Shown one piece after another: positions 47,918-59,115 of a stretch of 64,000 bases of DNA (positions are counted from its first letter, which is position 1; each line of letters begins with the position of its first letter). Source of the stretch: Neurospora tetrasperma FGSC 2508 (lineage: Eukaryota > Ascomycota > Sordariomycetes > Sordariales > Sordariaceae); assembly GCF_000213175.1 (NCBI RefSeq), contig NW_009799100.1, positions 372,001 to 436,000 of the forward strand. The letters run 5' to 3'. A model generated the notes under the pieces. That model made no database searches and was not told where the DNA came from. It saw nothing but the letters and a program-made list of their open reading frames with translations. The position numbers and the translations under genes were made by a program.

Positions 47918-49327
47918 TCAAACCTTGAAAGTCGACCCAATCTCCCCACTCTTCACATTACTGAACTTGACCTCTGTCCAGCTCGCATCTCTCTGGATAT
48001 CATCTGCATGCCCTTCCTCTGGCAGACACGGGCCCCTTTCTGTCCCAGGCTGTGTCTCCGGATCAGCACCGGAAGGGAACGTCCCATCCAACCACTTCAT
48101 CGCGCTTCCCGCATCATGCCACACGCTGAAAACCAGAACCATGCCCCGATGCAGCGCCTCGCCCATCTGTCGCAGTCCGCCCTGGTTGGCAAACGCGTTG
48201 ACTCCTCCAAAGATCTGCTTGTTCTTGGCGCAATAATCGTCGGTGATGGTATCGCTCGTTGAATCGAACCCAGGCACGACGATGGTGGAAGTGCTGATCA
48301 GTTTGCCATCCTGGAGGTACAGCCGCTTAATGGCCGACAATTCCTTCTCCCCGGCGCTCGTCGTGTTGCTGAAGAACTGAGTGACCACGGTGAAAGGGCG
48401 CGTGGTGTCGACTTTGTTGCCCTCGCCGCGACCGTAGTAAGGGTGGTCACCGAGGCGGTAGGGGTTGTAGTCGCAGCCGTCCTTGTCGCAGACGGATTGG
48501 TACTTGTCGGTATGACCGCAGAGAGCGCCGGAGCACTTGTAGAGCGCAGTGACGTTGCAGGGATGAGGAGTGAAGGCGGTGGCGCGGGAATTGGCTTCCC
48601 AGATGTCCATTTCGTTGCAGCAGGCGCCGCAAGATTCGAGGTTGGCCTGGATGTGGGTTAGGACTAGGACCAAGCGAGCCTGTCTTGCGGGAGGCACTGA
48701 GGATAAAAGCAGAAAAGGAGAACATACCTCGCCGTTGATGAAGGCTGGAGTAGGGCACTGGGCATCACAGTAGCCCGTGCCATAGCTTGCGCCGGCTGGG
48801 TTCAGCGAGCTCTTGCCTCCGTTGGCGAGCATCTCACTGAAGTAAAGAGCTCCATTGGTGCCACATGGGAGCTTGCTGACGTCCACATCAAAGGTAAACT
48901 CTTTGTCTAGGAGCGAGAACATGTCGTAGGTCGTCCCGTTGGCAAGGAGGTAGACTCGCGGGGAAACAAGACTGGTGGTCCCATCGGTCCGGTTGACAAA
49001 GAGGTTCAGGGTAAGCTCGCTACCATTGGTGTGAATCCCAGATCCAGTGTAGTCGACGCCCTCGAGGTTACAGTTGGCAGCACATGTCTCGGCGTCGGGA
49101 CATACGGCTGGGTTGAGACCGTTGGTCTTGCAGTTGGTGTAGTCGTCCGTGTGTACCCATCTGTAGTCAGAGTCGAGGACCAAGGATGTGTCCTTCTGGA
49201 TACAGCCGTCGGAAACAGTACACGCCCATGTTGGAAGTTTGGGATGAACTTCGGGTGTCAGTTTGCCTGGCTGTTGAGCGGACACGGCGGTGACCAGTAA
49301 GGCCGACAAGAGAATCCTTCGTGACAT
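47918..49327 (-). CDS. GH7 endo-beta-1,4-glucanase (EG I / Cel7B type), secreted
   Basis: Exons 49327..48728 and 48646..47918 with an 81-nt intron (GTATGT, CTAACCCACATCCAG) give 442 residues. The signal peptide is residues 1-17 (MSRRILLSALLVTAVSA) and the mature chain starts at Gln18, usually pyroglutamate in this family. The GH7 catalytic motif NEMDIWEANS gives the nucleophile Glu212, Asp214 and the acid/base Glu217. EVHPKL near the N-terminus, GTGYCDAQC, PFTVVTQF and GEALHRGMVL point to the endoglucanase branch rather than cellobiohydrolase, as does the short length. The chain ends GEIGSTFKV with no linker or cellulose-binding module. It cleaves internal beta-1,4 bonds of cellulose outside the cell. 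From memory, N. crassa has a GH7 gene next to an Rqt4-like gene and a glutamine synthetase, matching this order; the locus number is unverified. Confidence 0.95.
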   Translation of the reverse strand: MSRRILLSALLVTAVSAQQPGKLTPEVHPKLPTWACTVSDGCIQKDTSLVLDSDYRWVHTDDYTNCKTNGLNPAVCPDAETCAANCNLEGVDYTGSGIHTNGSELTLNLFVNRTDGTTSLVSPRVYLLANGTTYDMFSLLDKEFTFDVDVSKLPCGTNGALYFSEMLANGGKSSLNPAGASYGTGYCDAQCPTPAFINGEVCSPFLLLSSVPPARQARLVLVLTHIQANLESCGACCNEMDIWEANSRATAFTPHPCNVTALYKCSGALCGHTDKYQSVCDKDGCDYNPYRLGDHPYYGRGEGNKVDTTRPFTVVTQFFSNTTSAGEKELSAIKRLYLQDGKLISTSTIVVPGFDSTSDTITDDYCAKNKQIFGGVNAFANQGGLRQMGEALHRGMVLVFSVWHDAGSAMKWLDGTFPSGADPETQPGTERGPCLPEEGHADDIQRDASWTEVKFSNVKSGEIGSTFKV

Positions 49328-49405
49328 GATCTTGGGGCAGGAACAGAACAAAGCTCCCTTTGCTTGAGATGGAAGACATGTCGGAGAAGCACATGGCGAG
49401 GCCGG

Positions 49406-49411
49406 TTTATA
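49406..49411 (-). promoter_or_regulatory. TATA box of the GH7 gene
   Basis: TATAAA on the minus strand, 79 bp upstream of the ATG, a usual position for strongly induced fungal cellulase promoters. Confidence 0.55.
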
Positions 49412-49891
49412 TCGCAAACGCGGACTTTTAGAGGATGTTTCCAATCTTCTTCATCTTGGCCCTTTGCGATCCCTCATGTTTCTTTCACGCGAATATGCCG
49501 ACAAAGACGCCGACAGTCGGCAGCAGAGACCCGGTACCGATGTGCTGCCATAGTATCCCGCTGCTCTGTATCCCGTCCTACTCTCAATGTATTCCTTGGC
49601 GTACAATAGTTATCGCGGTCGTATTCCATTTATGGCACCGCGGGTTCCTGGAGGATTGACCCCCCGATTTTTGGGTGATGATTGCCATGTTTGGTTCTCG
49701 GGTGGATAAATCGGAGGATAAAAGCAAACGGGATACTTGCTGCCGTGAGCCGTCCTGGAACCAGTCAAGCCGTCTTTATGCTAATTGCCTTATGCGTGCG
49801 GAGCGAATGACTCTTGATTCTGGAGCGCCATTCTTTGAAAGCTATGGTTCAACGTCGTGCCAAGCTGTCAAAGTTGGGAAAATGTGATGAT

Positions 49892-49949
49892 GCGGGGAAA
49901 GAAGATCCGGGTTTGAGCCCCGAGGACGGAGATCATTCTACTTGCGGGG
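49892..49949 (+). promoter_or_regulatory. Two CreA/CRE-1-type GCGGGG sites
   Basis: GCGGGG at 49892-49897 and 49944-49949 match the carbon-catabolite repressor consensus SYGGRG. They lie about 570-620 bp upstream of the GH7 start in the region shared with the Rqt4 gene. Short motifs; chance is possible. Confidence 0.3.
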
Positions 49950-50293
49950 GAGCCTGAACGGCGCCAGGTGGGGCCGTGTCCGCCCTGGAAGCGGAACTTT
50001 CAAGCCTCACTTTCTCCAACCGTCTACCGTCAGCCACAAAGTACGTACCTGTGGCGCTTACAGTTCGAAATCCCATAAGCGATTACGTTATCACCGCTTT
50101 CCCAACTTGGCTCTGGTCGTCGGCGAAGACTCACCAATTCCGATGTTTACCATTGACATCATCATACAACTACAAAACACGGCGACTTTTTGAACAGCCA
50201 ACTGTTGGCATTTTACATGATTCAAAACCAACAATAACACTCCCGATCGCCCATTTTGCCGCCCATCAATCACAAACAGACCCGCCGGAACCA

Positions 50294-52018
50294 ATGTCGC
50301 AACAACAGCTCTCCCGGCTCCTCCCTCTGCCGGACGAAGACCTCAAGCAGGTCCTAGATTACGCCTCGACGCTCTCCAAGACCGAAGCCATTGACCACTT
50401 TACAAACCTCCTTGGTGACTCTCCTGCCGTCATCGACTTTATTTCTACTTTCAACGCACGTCGCGCCGACCCAAAAGCGCCGCCAGCCCCGTCTTCTGCC
50501 GCCCGAACACCGTCAGCACCCAGCTCAGCACAGAACTCGGCTCCCAATTCAGATATCGATCGAGTCCCGAAGCCCCAGCGCAAACCAAAGAAGAAGCAGG
50601 GACCATTACAAGCCCAACCTTCTCGTCAAGTCACAAATTTTGCTCTCGCGCCCGGGACGAAGGCTTACAACAAGAAGGATGCGGATCTCGAATACATCTC
50701 GGCCAGGTCCAAGCCGACAACACCATCGAACGAGCAAGCCGGAGGGCCGAGCAAACCGCCACCACCGCCCAAATCTACTGCACAACCCGCCCAGCCGACC
50801 CCAAAACTACCACCATCCGCCCATGGCACATTGATCTCCGACTTGGGCAAACCAAAGCCCAAATCAAATCCCGTTTCCCGCACCTCGACACCCGGCCCAA
50901 GCAGCAACGGCAAGAACAACGCCACCAAGATTTCCATCGCCGGCGGTACTCCCATGCACGGCGCCTCCACCGCCCTCTCCGACCTCGACGACGCCATCCG
51001 CCAACTCGAAATCACCACCAACCCCACACACACCTCCAACTCATCCTCAGGCATCGCCTCTCGTCGGTGCAACTGCGTCGCGGCGCGCCATCCTTTGCTC
51101 GCTGCGGCACCCAACTGCCTCAACTGCGGCAAAGTCATTTGCGTCAAAGAAGGTCTAGGCCCCTGCACCTTCTGCAGCCACCCTTTGCTCTCCCCCTCCG
51201 AGATCCAACAAATGATCAAAGAACTCAAAGCCGAGCGCGGCCGCGAGAAAATGGCTGCCGACCGCGCAGCCAACAAGAAGGCTGATGTAGGCGGTGTCCC
51301 GAAACCATTTGCTCGACCGAGGGGGTACGGTGATGAGTACGAGGATGCGCCTACGTTGCAGGAAGCGGCGGCGAAACAACAAGCTCAACAGGCGCAAGCA
51401 ACACAATCAGCAAAGCAAAGAGCTATCGAGCAGCGCGACAAGCTGTTGAACTTCCAAGCTGAAAACGCGCAAAGAACGACGGTCAGAGACGAAGCGGCGG
51501 ACTTTGATGTCACGGCAATGGGAGGAAGCATGTGGGCTTCCCCTGAAGAAAGGGCGCTGGCGCTCAAGAAGCAGCAGAAGCTGATGAGGGAGATGGAGTG
51601 GAATGCTCGCCCAGAGTATGAAAAGAGGCAGCAGGTGGTTAGTATTGATTTGGTGGGCAAGAAGGTGCTTAGGAAAGTGACCAAGGTGGAGAGACCTGTC
51701 ACTCCAGATTCTGAACCCGACGAAAATGCTGGGCCCGGGGAGTATCATGTTGCGTCGTCGAGGACGAGTGGTGGTGGTGCGTTTAGCAAGAATCCCTTGT
51801 TGGGAGGCATGATTAAGCCTGTTTATGAACCACCGGCAGATTTGAAAGAAAAGGGGGCCGCCGAGTTGGAAGGGAGGAGGGATAAGAGTACAAGGTGGAG
51901 GAGGGTGCAGGATGATCGGGATGATAACGAGGCCGTCATTTTGGATGGGGGCATTTATGGAAGGAGTCAGGAAGTAGCGACGGATGCGATGGGGGGTGGG
52001 GATGATGAGCCTGCTTGA
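50294..52018 (+). CDS. Rqt4/TRIP4-like C2HC5 zinc-finger protein (ribosome quality-control trigger complex)
   Basis: Single exon of 574 residues. I chose the ATG before SQQQLSRLLPLPDEDL because the conserved N-terminal helical domain (to ISTFNARR, about residue 57) starts there, although the frame is open further upstream. A disordered Pro/Ser/Lys linker follows. The C2HC5 zinc finger spans about 259-300 (CNCVAARHPLL, then NCLNCGKVIC and GPCTFCSHPL), the signature of TRIP4/ASC-1 and yeast Rqt4. After it comes a Lys/Glu/Gln-rich helix and the conserved FDVTAMGGSMWASPEERALA. Rqt4 works with the helicase Slh1 and Cue3 to split ubiquitinated stalled ribosomes in the cytoplasm; the human orthologue sits in the ASC-1 complex. 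It is divergent from the GH7 gene, with about 970 bp between starts. Confidence 0.92.
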   Translation: MSQQQLSRLLPLPDEDLKQVLDYASTLSKTEAIDHFTNLLGDSPAVIDFISTFNARRADPKAPPAPSSAARTPSAPSSAQNSAPNSDIDRVPKPQRKPKKKQGPLQAQPSRQVTNFALAPGTKAYNKKDADLEYISARSKPTTPSNEQAGGPSKPPPPPKSTAQPAQPTPKLPPSAHGTLISDLGKPKPKSNPVSRTSTPGPSSNGKNNATKISIAGGTPMHGASTALSDLDDAIRQLEITTNPTHTSNSSSGIASRRCNCVAARHPLLAAAPNCLNCGKVICVKEGLGPCTFCSHPLLSPSEIQQMIKELKAERGREKMAADRAANKKADVGGVPKPFARPRGYGDEYEDAPTLQEAAAKQQAQQAQATQSAKQRAIEQRDKLLNFQAENAQRTTVRDEAADFDVTAMGGSMWASPEERALALKKQQKLMREMEWNARPEYEKRQQVVSIDLVGKKVLRKVTKVERPVTPDSEPDENAGPGEYHVASSRTSGGGAFSKNPLLGGMIKPVYEPPADLKEKGAAELEGRRDKSTRWRRVQDDRDDNEAVILDGGIYGRSQEVATDAMGGGDDEPA

Positions 52019-55000
52019 GGGGGAGCTGGTAGTCTTCTATGGAGACATAGGTAGTTAGAGTATTAAGATGATATATTTTGCAGTTGACAGCCTGGTGGTT
52101 GTGATACCTGGTGATGTCTTGAATGACATGAGGACCTGTCTTGGGCAGGCCAGCAGAGAACCTCAAGCCAAGAGACAGACAAGCATGGCTTATGATAAGA
52201 GCTTCCGTCGCGATAAGAGCTTTCCCTTGATTCTACCCAAGTACAAAGTGGAAGTGGAATGCTCCACCCCGTTATCAATCAGCCTTACCATCAAGGTCCT
52301 CACCTCGGCTTGAGTCGGCATTCTTGTCGTGAGATGTACCTCTTATCGCGGCTCATACGCCGTCTACCTAGTCTAGCAGGTGTGTGGTCGACGCATGATG
52401 TTGCCCTAGGTACTATTGTACTCAGTGGCTACAGTCTTCAATGTCGTCATTGCTCATCGAGGCTTTGCGGCGGCTGTGATCATGGGTTTTTTTTTTTTTT
52501 TTCTTTGGCGCGTCATGAGCACAACTAGGCCTTGAGGTCTTGAGCGACTCCCGTCCTGAGGGAGCTGTCTCGAGATGAGTGATGAGATGGAGGTAAGAGA
52601 TAAGAGCTCCCTACGGTGACTGAAGAGCTCCCCTCCTTGTCTAATGTGTTTCCCGCCCGGAATCATCAGCCTTACGGTTCGCCCTATGATCATTCATTTC
52701 CAGTCATCACATCTCACCGTCACTGTCGACAAACAGCCTGACCCGTCCGCCCTGCGTGATGTCACACTACTCGTCTGCCTGCCTCCGGTGACGGGAGGGG
52801 CCATCCGGGTCTAGTGAGGGGAGGACCTAGAGGTAGGCAGACACCTTGCTTCGCCCGTACGTACTGAAACAGGCGAGACAAATTGTAACATTCCAGAAGC
52901 ACGAGTCACAATCTGTAACCGCACACTAGACTAGTTGTAGAGAGGTGTAATGTGGTGTGGTGTGTACCCCCATCTTAGGTCAACAAGAGTTCAGCCCAGT
53001 TCGTCATCCGTCCCCTGAAAATGGAATGGCTTCCAGGTGGTGGGTAGGTGATTGGCACGGGAGGAAAAGGAAACATGGAAATTGACAACATGAATGGAAA
53101 CCCCGCGTGCTCCTCGTCATTTTTGGATGAAGCAGCAGAACGAAGGAGCTACAAGAGAAGAAGTGGAAGCTGGGAAAGAAAGCTGGGCATCTGCAACGAT
53201 TCCTCCTTGCCCACCGCTCCAACGTTACTTGGCGTAGTACTTGTAGGTAGGTGGTCACTGGACTGGACCAGTGATTCGGGACAGCTTCCACCTCCAGCTT
53301 CCAATCTTCCAACAAGAACGAAGGAACATCATCTTGCGAGCTTCTGCTTGATTCAGTTTTCCAAAGTGGAAGCTCCAACAACGAAACGACGAGGAACCAG
53401 TGTTCATCCAATCACAGCTCAATGATAAGAAAAGGCGGAGCCCCACGTGTCTGCATTCTTCCTGTGCAGTGCACCTGAAGAAAATGCGGGGTGGGCATTG
53501 ATAGCAGCCAGGCCAACAGCTGAAGCTCGGCAGGGGCCCCGGGGGGGGGCGGTCATCGAGGGGCAGAGACCAGAGACCAGAGACACCATCAGTCATGAGA
53601 TTGGATAAGAAAGTCAACAAGTGGCCAATGGGGCGGTGAGGAGTGCCTGATTATGTATAGATAGGCTGAAGACGGGTTTACCTGTCATATACCGGTGCCA
53701 AGGGATTGGAGAAAGTGCAGTGCAGTGGTGATACGACGGAAAGCGGTTTGAGGCGGATGTACAGTACCTTTGGTGGGGTAGCGGGGGTTTCTTTCATCTT
53801 CTCGAATGGAAAGCGAAGGGGAGATCTGGGAACAATGAACAGATGAAGTCCATTTCGGTGATGGGAGGACAGAGGACAGAGGGGAGCAAAGCAGATAGAG
53901 GTAAGATGGATTGGATGGATGAAAACACCAGCACGAAGGAAAGGAAGTCAGAATAAGCATTCATGAGGTGTATCCCCAGCTTCCCTTGTGAATCTCCACG
54001 GCGGGAGATCAGAGGTCAACAGCGCAGTAGCGTGTCACTGCACCTTCCTTCGTCGGGTCTCACTGCGAGCACTCTCCACTAACAAAAGCTTGGAATCACC
54101 ACTTCTGACCCTTTGTGACCTTTTGGAGGGGTGTGAATGGTGGTTGCAGGGAAGCACAAGGGGAGGATGGGCCGATGACCAGTGGAACCCTATTCCTCCA
54201 TCGATTCTTCCAGGTTGATCCAAGGATGGAAAGAGAAGCTCATGCGGATAATCCGAGACTTTCACGTCGTGTGTCTTTTGTTTCTGACATTCCGCCTCGG
54301 TCACGGATGATGAGATTGCTATCACGAAACAGAAATACACACACACCGCAAAAACACAAACACATCAGATCATGATTGGACCGATCACCGGCCCTTCTTT
54401 CAGTCGTGTTCCAAATTCATCCCACTCGAACAATTCAAGCAGCCAAGCCACTCTCCATCAAACGATGGGTTCAAAGGAAACACGCTCTATGTAGTGTACG
54501 CCCTCGATGCCTCGGGGGTAAACGGGGCCTCGGAGGCAACCGAATGGCCAATGCGCGGGCAATACGGATACAAGGTGGTGGTCGTGAAATGGGGACGTAG
54601 GGGGGAGGAAAAGCAACCATGTTCAGTTCAGACACAAGTGACCCGCCTGGATTATGGACTCGATGCTATTGTTAGAGGTACACATCTTTTGTCGGTATCG
54701 TATCTTTTGCGGTTCGTATCAGGTCACCTAGTCCCATCAAGATGGACCCCGCTACCTCATCATAGCTACCTCATACCTCTACACCCTACACCGCGCCAAA
54801 TAGCTACACACTAGAAAAAGTCTAGACCCAAGGCAAACGCAGTGACATGTTCGGATGGGATCGGATGGTAACGTGAAAGTCACGGGCGGGCAGCACCATG
54901 TTGGTTTCCAGACCGCACCGCAGCATGGGCACACACTGCTGGCTGGCTGACTGCGCCGCAACCGTGAAGGGAAGCGAGCGAGTTTCCTTATCTTTGACCC

Positions 55001-55373
55001 GTTCCCGTCGCCAGGAACGCGCGCGTCCTTTTTTCTCTCTCACCTCTTCTATCTCTCCCTTCCATTCCGTTTTCTCTTTGTTCTCCATCACCACTCAGTC
55101 TTTGTGAACACGTTCAGCGTTGGGACGTGATTGTTTTTTTCGTCTTGCGACTGCGACTTGCGACTTGCGACTGCTGCTGCTGCTGCTACGTGCTAGCGAG
55201 GTGTTGGGACTTTTGCGACATCATACATACCATTACCATTACAGACCTAATACTTACACAACTCACACACCACAATGGTTCGTCACCGCCGCTATCAAAA
55301 CCACCACTGCTTCTTCTTCTGGATTCCAGTTCAGACCTTGAAACCACACAATCGAGAACAAACAGGTTAACAG
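52019..55373. other. Long spacer upstream of glutamine synthetase
   Basis: About 3.35 kb with only short frames. Contains a poly-T run near 52486, a GACCAGA triple repeat near 53567, and before the next gene a CT-rich block (about 55.02-55.09 kb) plus GCGACTT and CTG repeats (about 55.14-55.19 kb). Probably a long promoter and 5' leader. Confidence 0.5.
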
Positions 55374-57096
55374 ATGGCTTCACAACAGGCTACCAAGGAG
55401 TCCTTCGCGTCCAATGCGGCCATCTTGGCCAAGTTCCGCGATCTCGACCAGCACGGCAAGAGTGCGTTTATGTCCGCCTTTGTGGTGTTGTTATACCATA
55501 CTAAACACTGACATTTGACGTCAAAATAGTCATGGCCGAGTACATCTGGATTGATTCTGAGGGTATTTATTTTTCCACCCGATTGTCAAAAGAAAAGAAT
55601 GGCAAATTGACAGGCAATCTTTCAAACTTACAGGCAACACCCGCTCAAAGTCTCGCGTACGTCTCATCTTATCGCCACCCTGCTCGGGATCAGACCACCA
55701 CCACCCATCTCCCGTCACCACCGCAGCAATTGGGATTTGCGCAATCACCAAGAGGAATTGACCAAAGGGGAAATCAACACTAACTTTTCCATTATGAACA
55801 GACGCTCGATGAAAAGCCAGAGGGCTACAAGCCCGAGGAGCTCCCCATCTGGAACTTTGACGGTAGCTCAACAGGCCAGGCTCCTGGTGACAACTCGGAT
55901 GTTTACCTGTAAGTCATTATGCGCTTGATGATGATGAAACTGGCGTGTCAATCACTGACCACCACCATCACTTTACAGGAAGCCAGTCGCCGTCTACCCC
56001 GATCCTTTCCGCCCTCCCAACAGTAAGCCACCAGCCCATCTTGCAATTTGCACGTCGTCTTGTTGCTAACTGTACATGTAGACATTCTTGTCCTCGCCGA
56101 ATGCTGGGATGCCGACGGTACCCCCAACAAGTACAACCACCGCCACGAGTGCGCCAAGCTCATGGAGCTTCACGCCAAGCACGAGCCTTGGTTCGGTCTC
56201 GAGCAAGAATACACCCTTCTCGATTTGAATGATCGTCCCTACGGCTGGCCTCAGAACGGTATGCCTTTCCCATCGGCTCATCCATGCCAATGTTCAGACA
56301 CACACTAACAACATGCAGGCTACCCCGCCCCGCAAGGTCCTTACTACTGCGGCGTTGGCGCCGGCAAGGTGGTGATGCGCGACATTGTCGAAGCGCACTA
56401 CCGCGCCTGCCTGTACTCCGGCATCAAGATCTCGGGTACCAACGCCGAAGTTATGCCTGCCCAATGGGAGTTTCAAGTCGGCCCCTGCGTCGGCATCGAG
56501 ATGGGCGACCAGCTCTGGCTCGCCCGTTTCTTGTTGCACCGCGTAGCTGAGGAGTTCGCCGTCAAGGTGTCGCTCGATCCCAAGCCCATCCCTGGCGACT
56601 GGAACGGTGCCGGTCTACACAGCAACTTTTCGACAGTCGAAATGAGGAAGGAAGGTGGCATGAAGCAGATCGAGGCGGCCATCAAGAAGTTGGAGGGAAG
56701 GCACAAGGAGCATATTGCTGGTGAGTTTGCCCGATCATTGGAGTGGAATGTGTCGATGGTTAATGCAGGGAAACAGTCTACGGCGAAGGCAACGAGAAGC
56801 GCCTCACCGGTCGTCACGAGACGGGTGCCATCGACACCTTCACCTACGGCGTGGCCAACCGTGGCGCGTCCATCCGTATCCCTCGCGAGTGCGCCGCCAA
56901 GGGCTACGGTTACTTTGAGGATCGTCGTCCTGCTTCCAACGCGGATCCTTATCTCATTACTGGCATCATCAGTACGTTTTTCTCTCTTCTTACTACCCTC
57001 TTTCTGTCCTATACTTCACAGCCAGGTACTGACTTTATACTTCTCCACTTAGTGGAAACCTGCTTCGGCGCGGTTGACGATACGGTTGAGGCCTAG
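55374..57096 (+). CDS. gln-2: Glutamine synthetase (GS-II)
   Basis: Nine exons: 55374..55461, 55530..55562, 55634..55656, 55802..55908, 55979..56022, 56082..56258, 56319..56720, 56777..56971, 57053..57096, all with GT-AG borders and continuous frame, giving 370 residues as usual for eukaryotic GS-II. Recognised segments in order: [36 protein letters not shown] (beta-grasp domain and ATP region), [23 protein letters not shown] with metal-binding Glu, [48 protein letters not shown] and [16 protein letters not shown] with the catalytic loop Arg. It makes glutamine from glutamate, ammonia and ATP in the cytosol, the centre of nitrogen assimilation. Neurospora has two such genes; gln-2 is my tentative choice from remembered gene order, gln-1 the alternative. 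The 23- and 33-nt exons are unusually small. Confidence 0.96.
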
Positions 57097-57838
57097 AAGG
57101 CGTGTCCCTCCAAGACAAGACAGTCAGACGTTCGAAGATATGAGAGGCAAGGAGAGTTACAGTTCCGGGATACAGCACGGACGGATGAAGATGGATGATA
57201 TGAGGGCAATGATGGATCAGGGACGATGATGATGATGATTGAAACGAGAAGGAGAAGGATGACGACGATCCGTGGCTATGGGTGGCTTGGAGTCAATTGA
57301 ACCTGCAATGCTTTATTGTCTTTAACAGCGTAGGTCTGGATGGATGGAATGGAGAACAAAGAAAGTTAAACTCATACAAGGTCGTTGACCGTTTGACAAA
57401 TGGTTAACAACTTCAGCGGCACCCTGATACTGTAATGGACCAAGCACCACAAGGTTGAAGCCATGGCAAAGACAGACCAAATGTCGAGTTTTATAGCGAC
57501 AGAAATGAACATGGAAGAGATACTTGATAGACGCAGATCGGCGATAATGCCGAGACGGGACGGGACCCCCACGCCCTCCCGCACCCGCCAGGGTTAACGG
57601 ACCCCATAAAACCCCGGGAAGGATGACGCGAGATAGCGCCAGACTAACCCCGCATCGCACTACGGGGATGCCGCTGTCGCCGGGGTGTCTTCCGTCTTGA
57701 AGATTGGTAATCATTCGTCGTCCTTGAATTCCATTAACAATTCCGTGTCCGTCTCCGATTCAACTTCATCCAGTGAGCAACAACATTAACATCAACACAA
57801 CACCACGGCCACACCAAAAACACCACAACAACCTCACA
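57097..57838. other. Spacer
   Basis: 3' region of glutamine synthetase with GATGATGAT repeats, then leader of the dehydrogenase gene rich in CAACA. No gene seen. Confidence 0.5.
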
Positions 57839-59115
57839 ATGACGCTCATCAAATTCTCCTCCCTCGACAACGAAAGAAAAACGAACCCAACCCTCAAAGG
57901 CCACAAACTCGTCTTCATCACTCCCTGGGAACCAAACACAGACTACATCGACTCTCTCCAGAAACAGTTTCCCGACTTGGTCATCGAATGCCACAAATCC
58001 GAATGGAGGGCCCCCGGAACCGGAGCAGGGGAGTCTCCCTTCCCCATCGAACAGTGGAAAGACGTCACCATCGCCTTGACTTTTACCTATCTCCCGCAAC
58101 CCAAAGATGCGCCCAAGCTGCAGTATGTCCAGCTAATCAGCGCCGGAGCGAACCATATCTTGGATCATCCGCTTTTCAAAGAGACCGAGGTCGAGTTTTG
58201 TACTGCTAATGGTGTTCATGGGTTTGTTTTTCCCTTTCCCCCCTTTTTCCCTTTTTTCCCTTTCTTTTCCCTTCTCCAACCCGTGACTACCCACTAACCA
58301 GACATGCGGTGCGGCGGGACAGCCCCCAAATCTCCGAATGGCTCCTCCTCACCTATCTTGCCTTCAACCACCACCTCCCCCACTACCTCTCCCTACAACA
58401 ACAAGCCCACTGGTCCCGCGACAAGTCCGATTCCATCCAGGACGCCACCGCCAAAACCGTCGGTATCCTCGGCTACGGCGCCATCGGTAGGCAAACTGCC
58501 CGTCTCGCCGTCGCCATGGGCATGAACGTCCACGCTTTCACGTTGCACCCGCGCCCGACGCCCGAATCGCGCAAAGACCGAAGCTGGGCCCCCTCCGGGA
58601 TGGGTGATCCGGAGGGTATCTTTCCCTCTAAATGGTTTTCTGGTTCCTCCAAAGAGGACCTACACACCTTTTTACGCAGCGGGTTAGATCTCCTGGTGGT
58701 TTCCACCCCTTTGACGCCAGGGACGAAGCACTTGTTGGGTAAAGAGGAGTTTGCACTTCTTTATGAGGCTTCTCCTACTGTTAAGGTTGTGGATGAAGAG
58801 ACGGGAAAACTGGAGGAAAGGGGGAGGACGTTTGTTAGTAATATTGCGAGGGGCCCGGTGGTGGATACGGATGAACTGATTGAGGCGTTGGAAAAGGGGT
58901 GGATTAGAGGTGCGGCGCTGGATGTTACGGACCCGGAGCCACTGCCGGATGGACATAGGCTTTGGAAGACGAAAAACGTGATTGTTACGCCGCATGTGAG
59001 TGGGGCGAGTACGAGGTATAATGAAAGGGTGTTGGCGATTCTGGAGGAGAATCTGGGGAGGGTGGGGAGGGGGGAGAGGTTGGTTAATGGGGTTAGTAGG
59101 CGGGAGGGGTATTGA
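57839..59115 (+). CDS. D-isomer-specific 2-hydroxyacid dehydrogenase
   Basis: Exons 57839..58221 and 58302..59115 (80-nt intron, GTTTGT donor, CTAACCAG acceptor; the split codon gives Gly) encode 398 residues. The N-terminal substrate domain is followed by the Rossmann dinucleotide motif GYGAIGRQTARLA (Gly185, Gly187, Gly190) and by the catalytic triad of the family: Arg311 in NIARGPVVDTDEL, Glu340 in DVTDPEPLP and His359 in VTPHVSG. It should reduce 2-oxo acids to D-2-hydroxy acids with NADH or NADPH, probably in the cytosol; the substrate (glyoxylate, hydroxypyruvate or another) cannot be read from the sequence. An insertion of about 50 residues with LEERGR and ASPTVKVVDEE lies just before the catalytic Arg strand. 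Upstream frame is open, but this ATG has an ACAATG context and starts the conserved part. Confidence 0.93.

Noticed and set aside
49900-49935. tRNA-like T-arm (GGGTTTGAGCCCC-type)
   Set aside because: No matching acceptor, D or anticodon arms can be placed around it.
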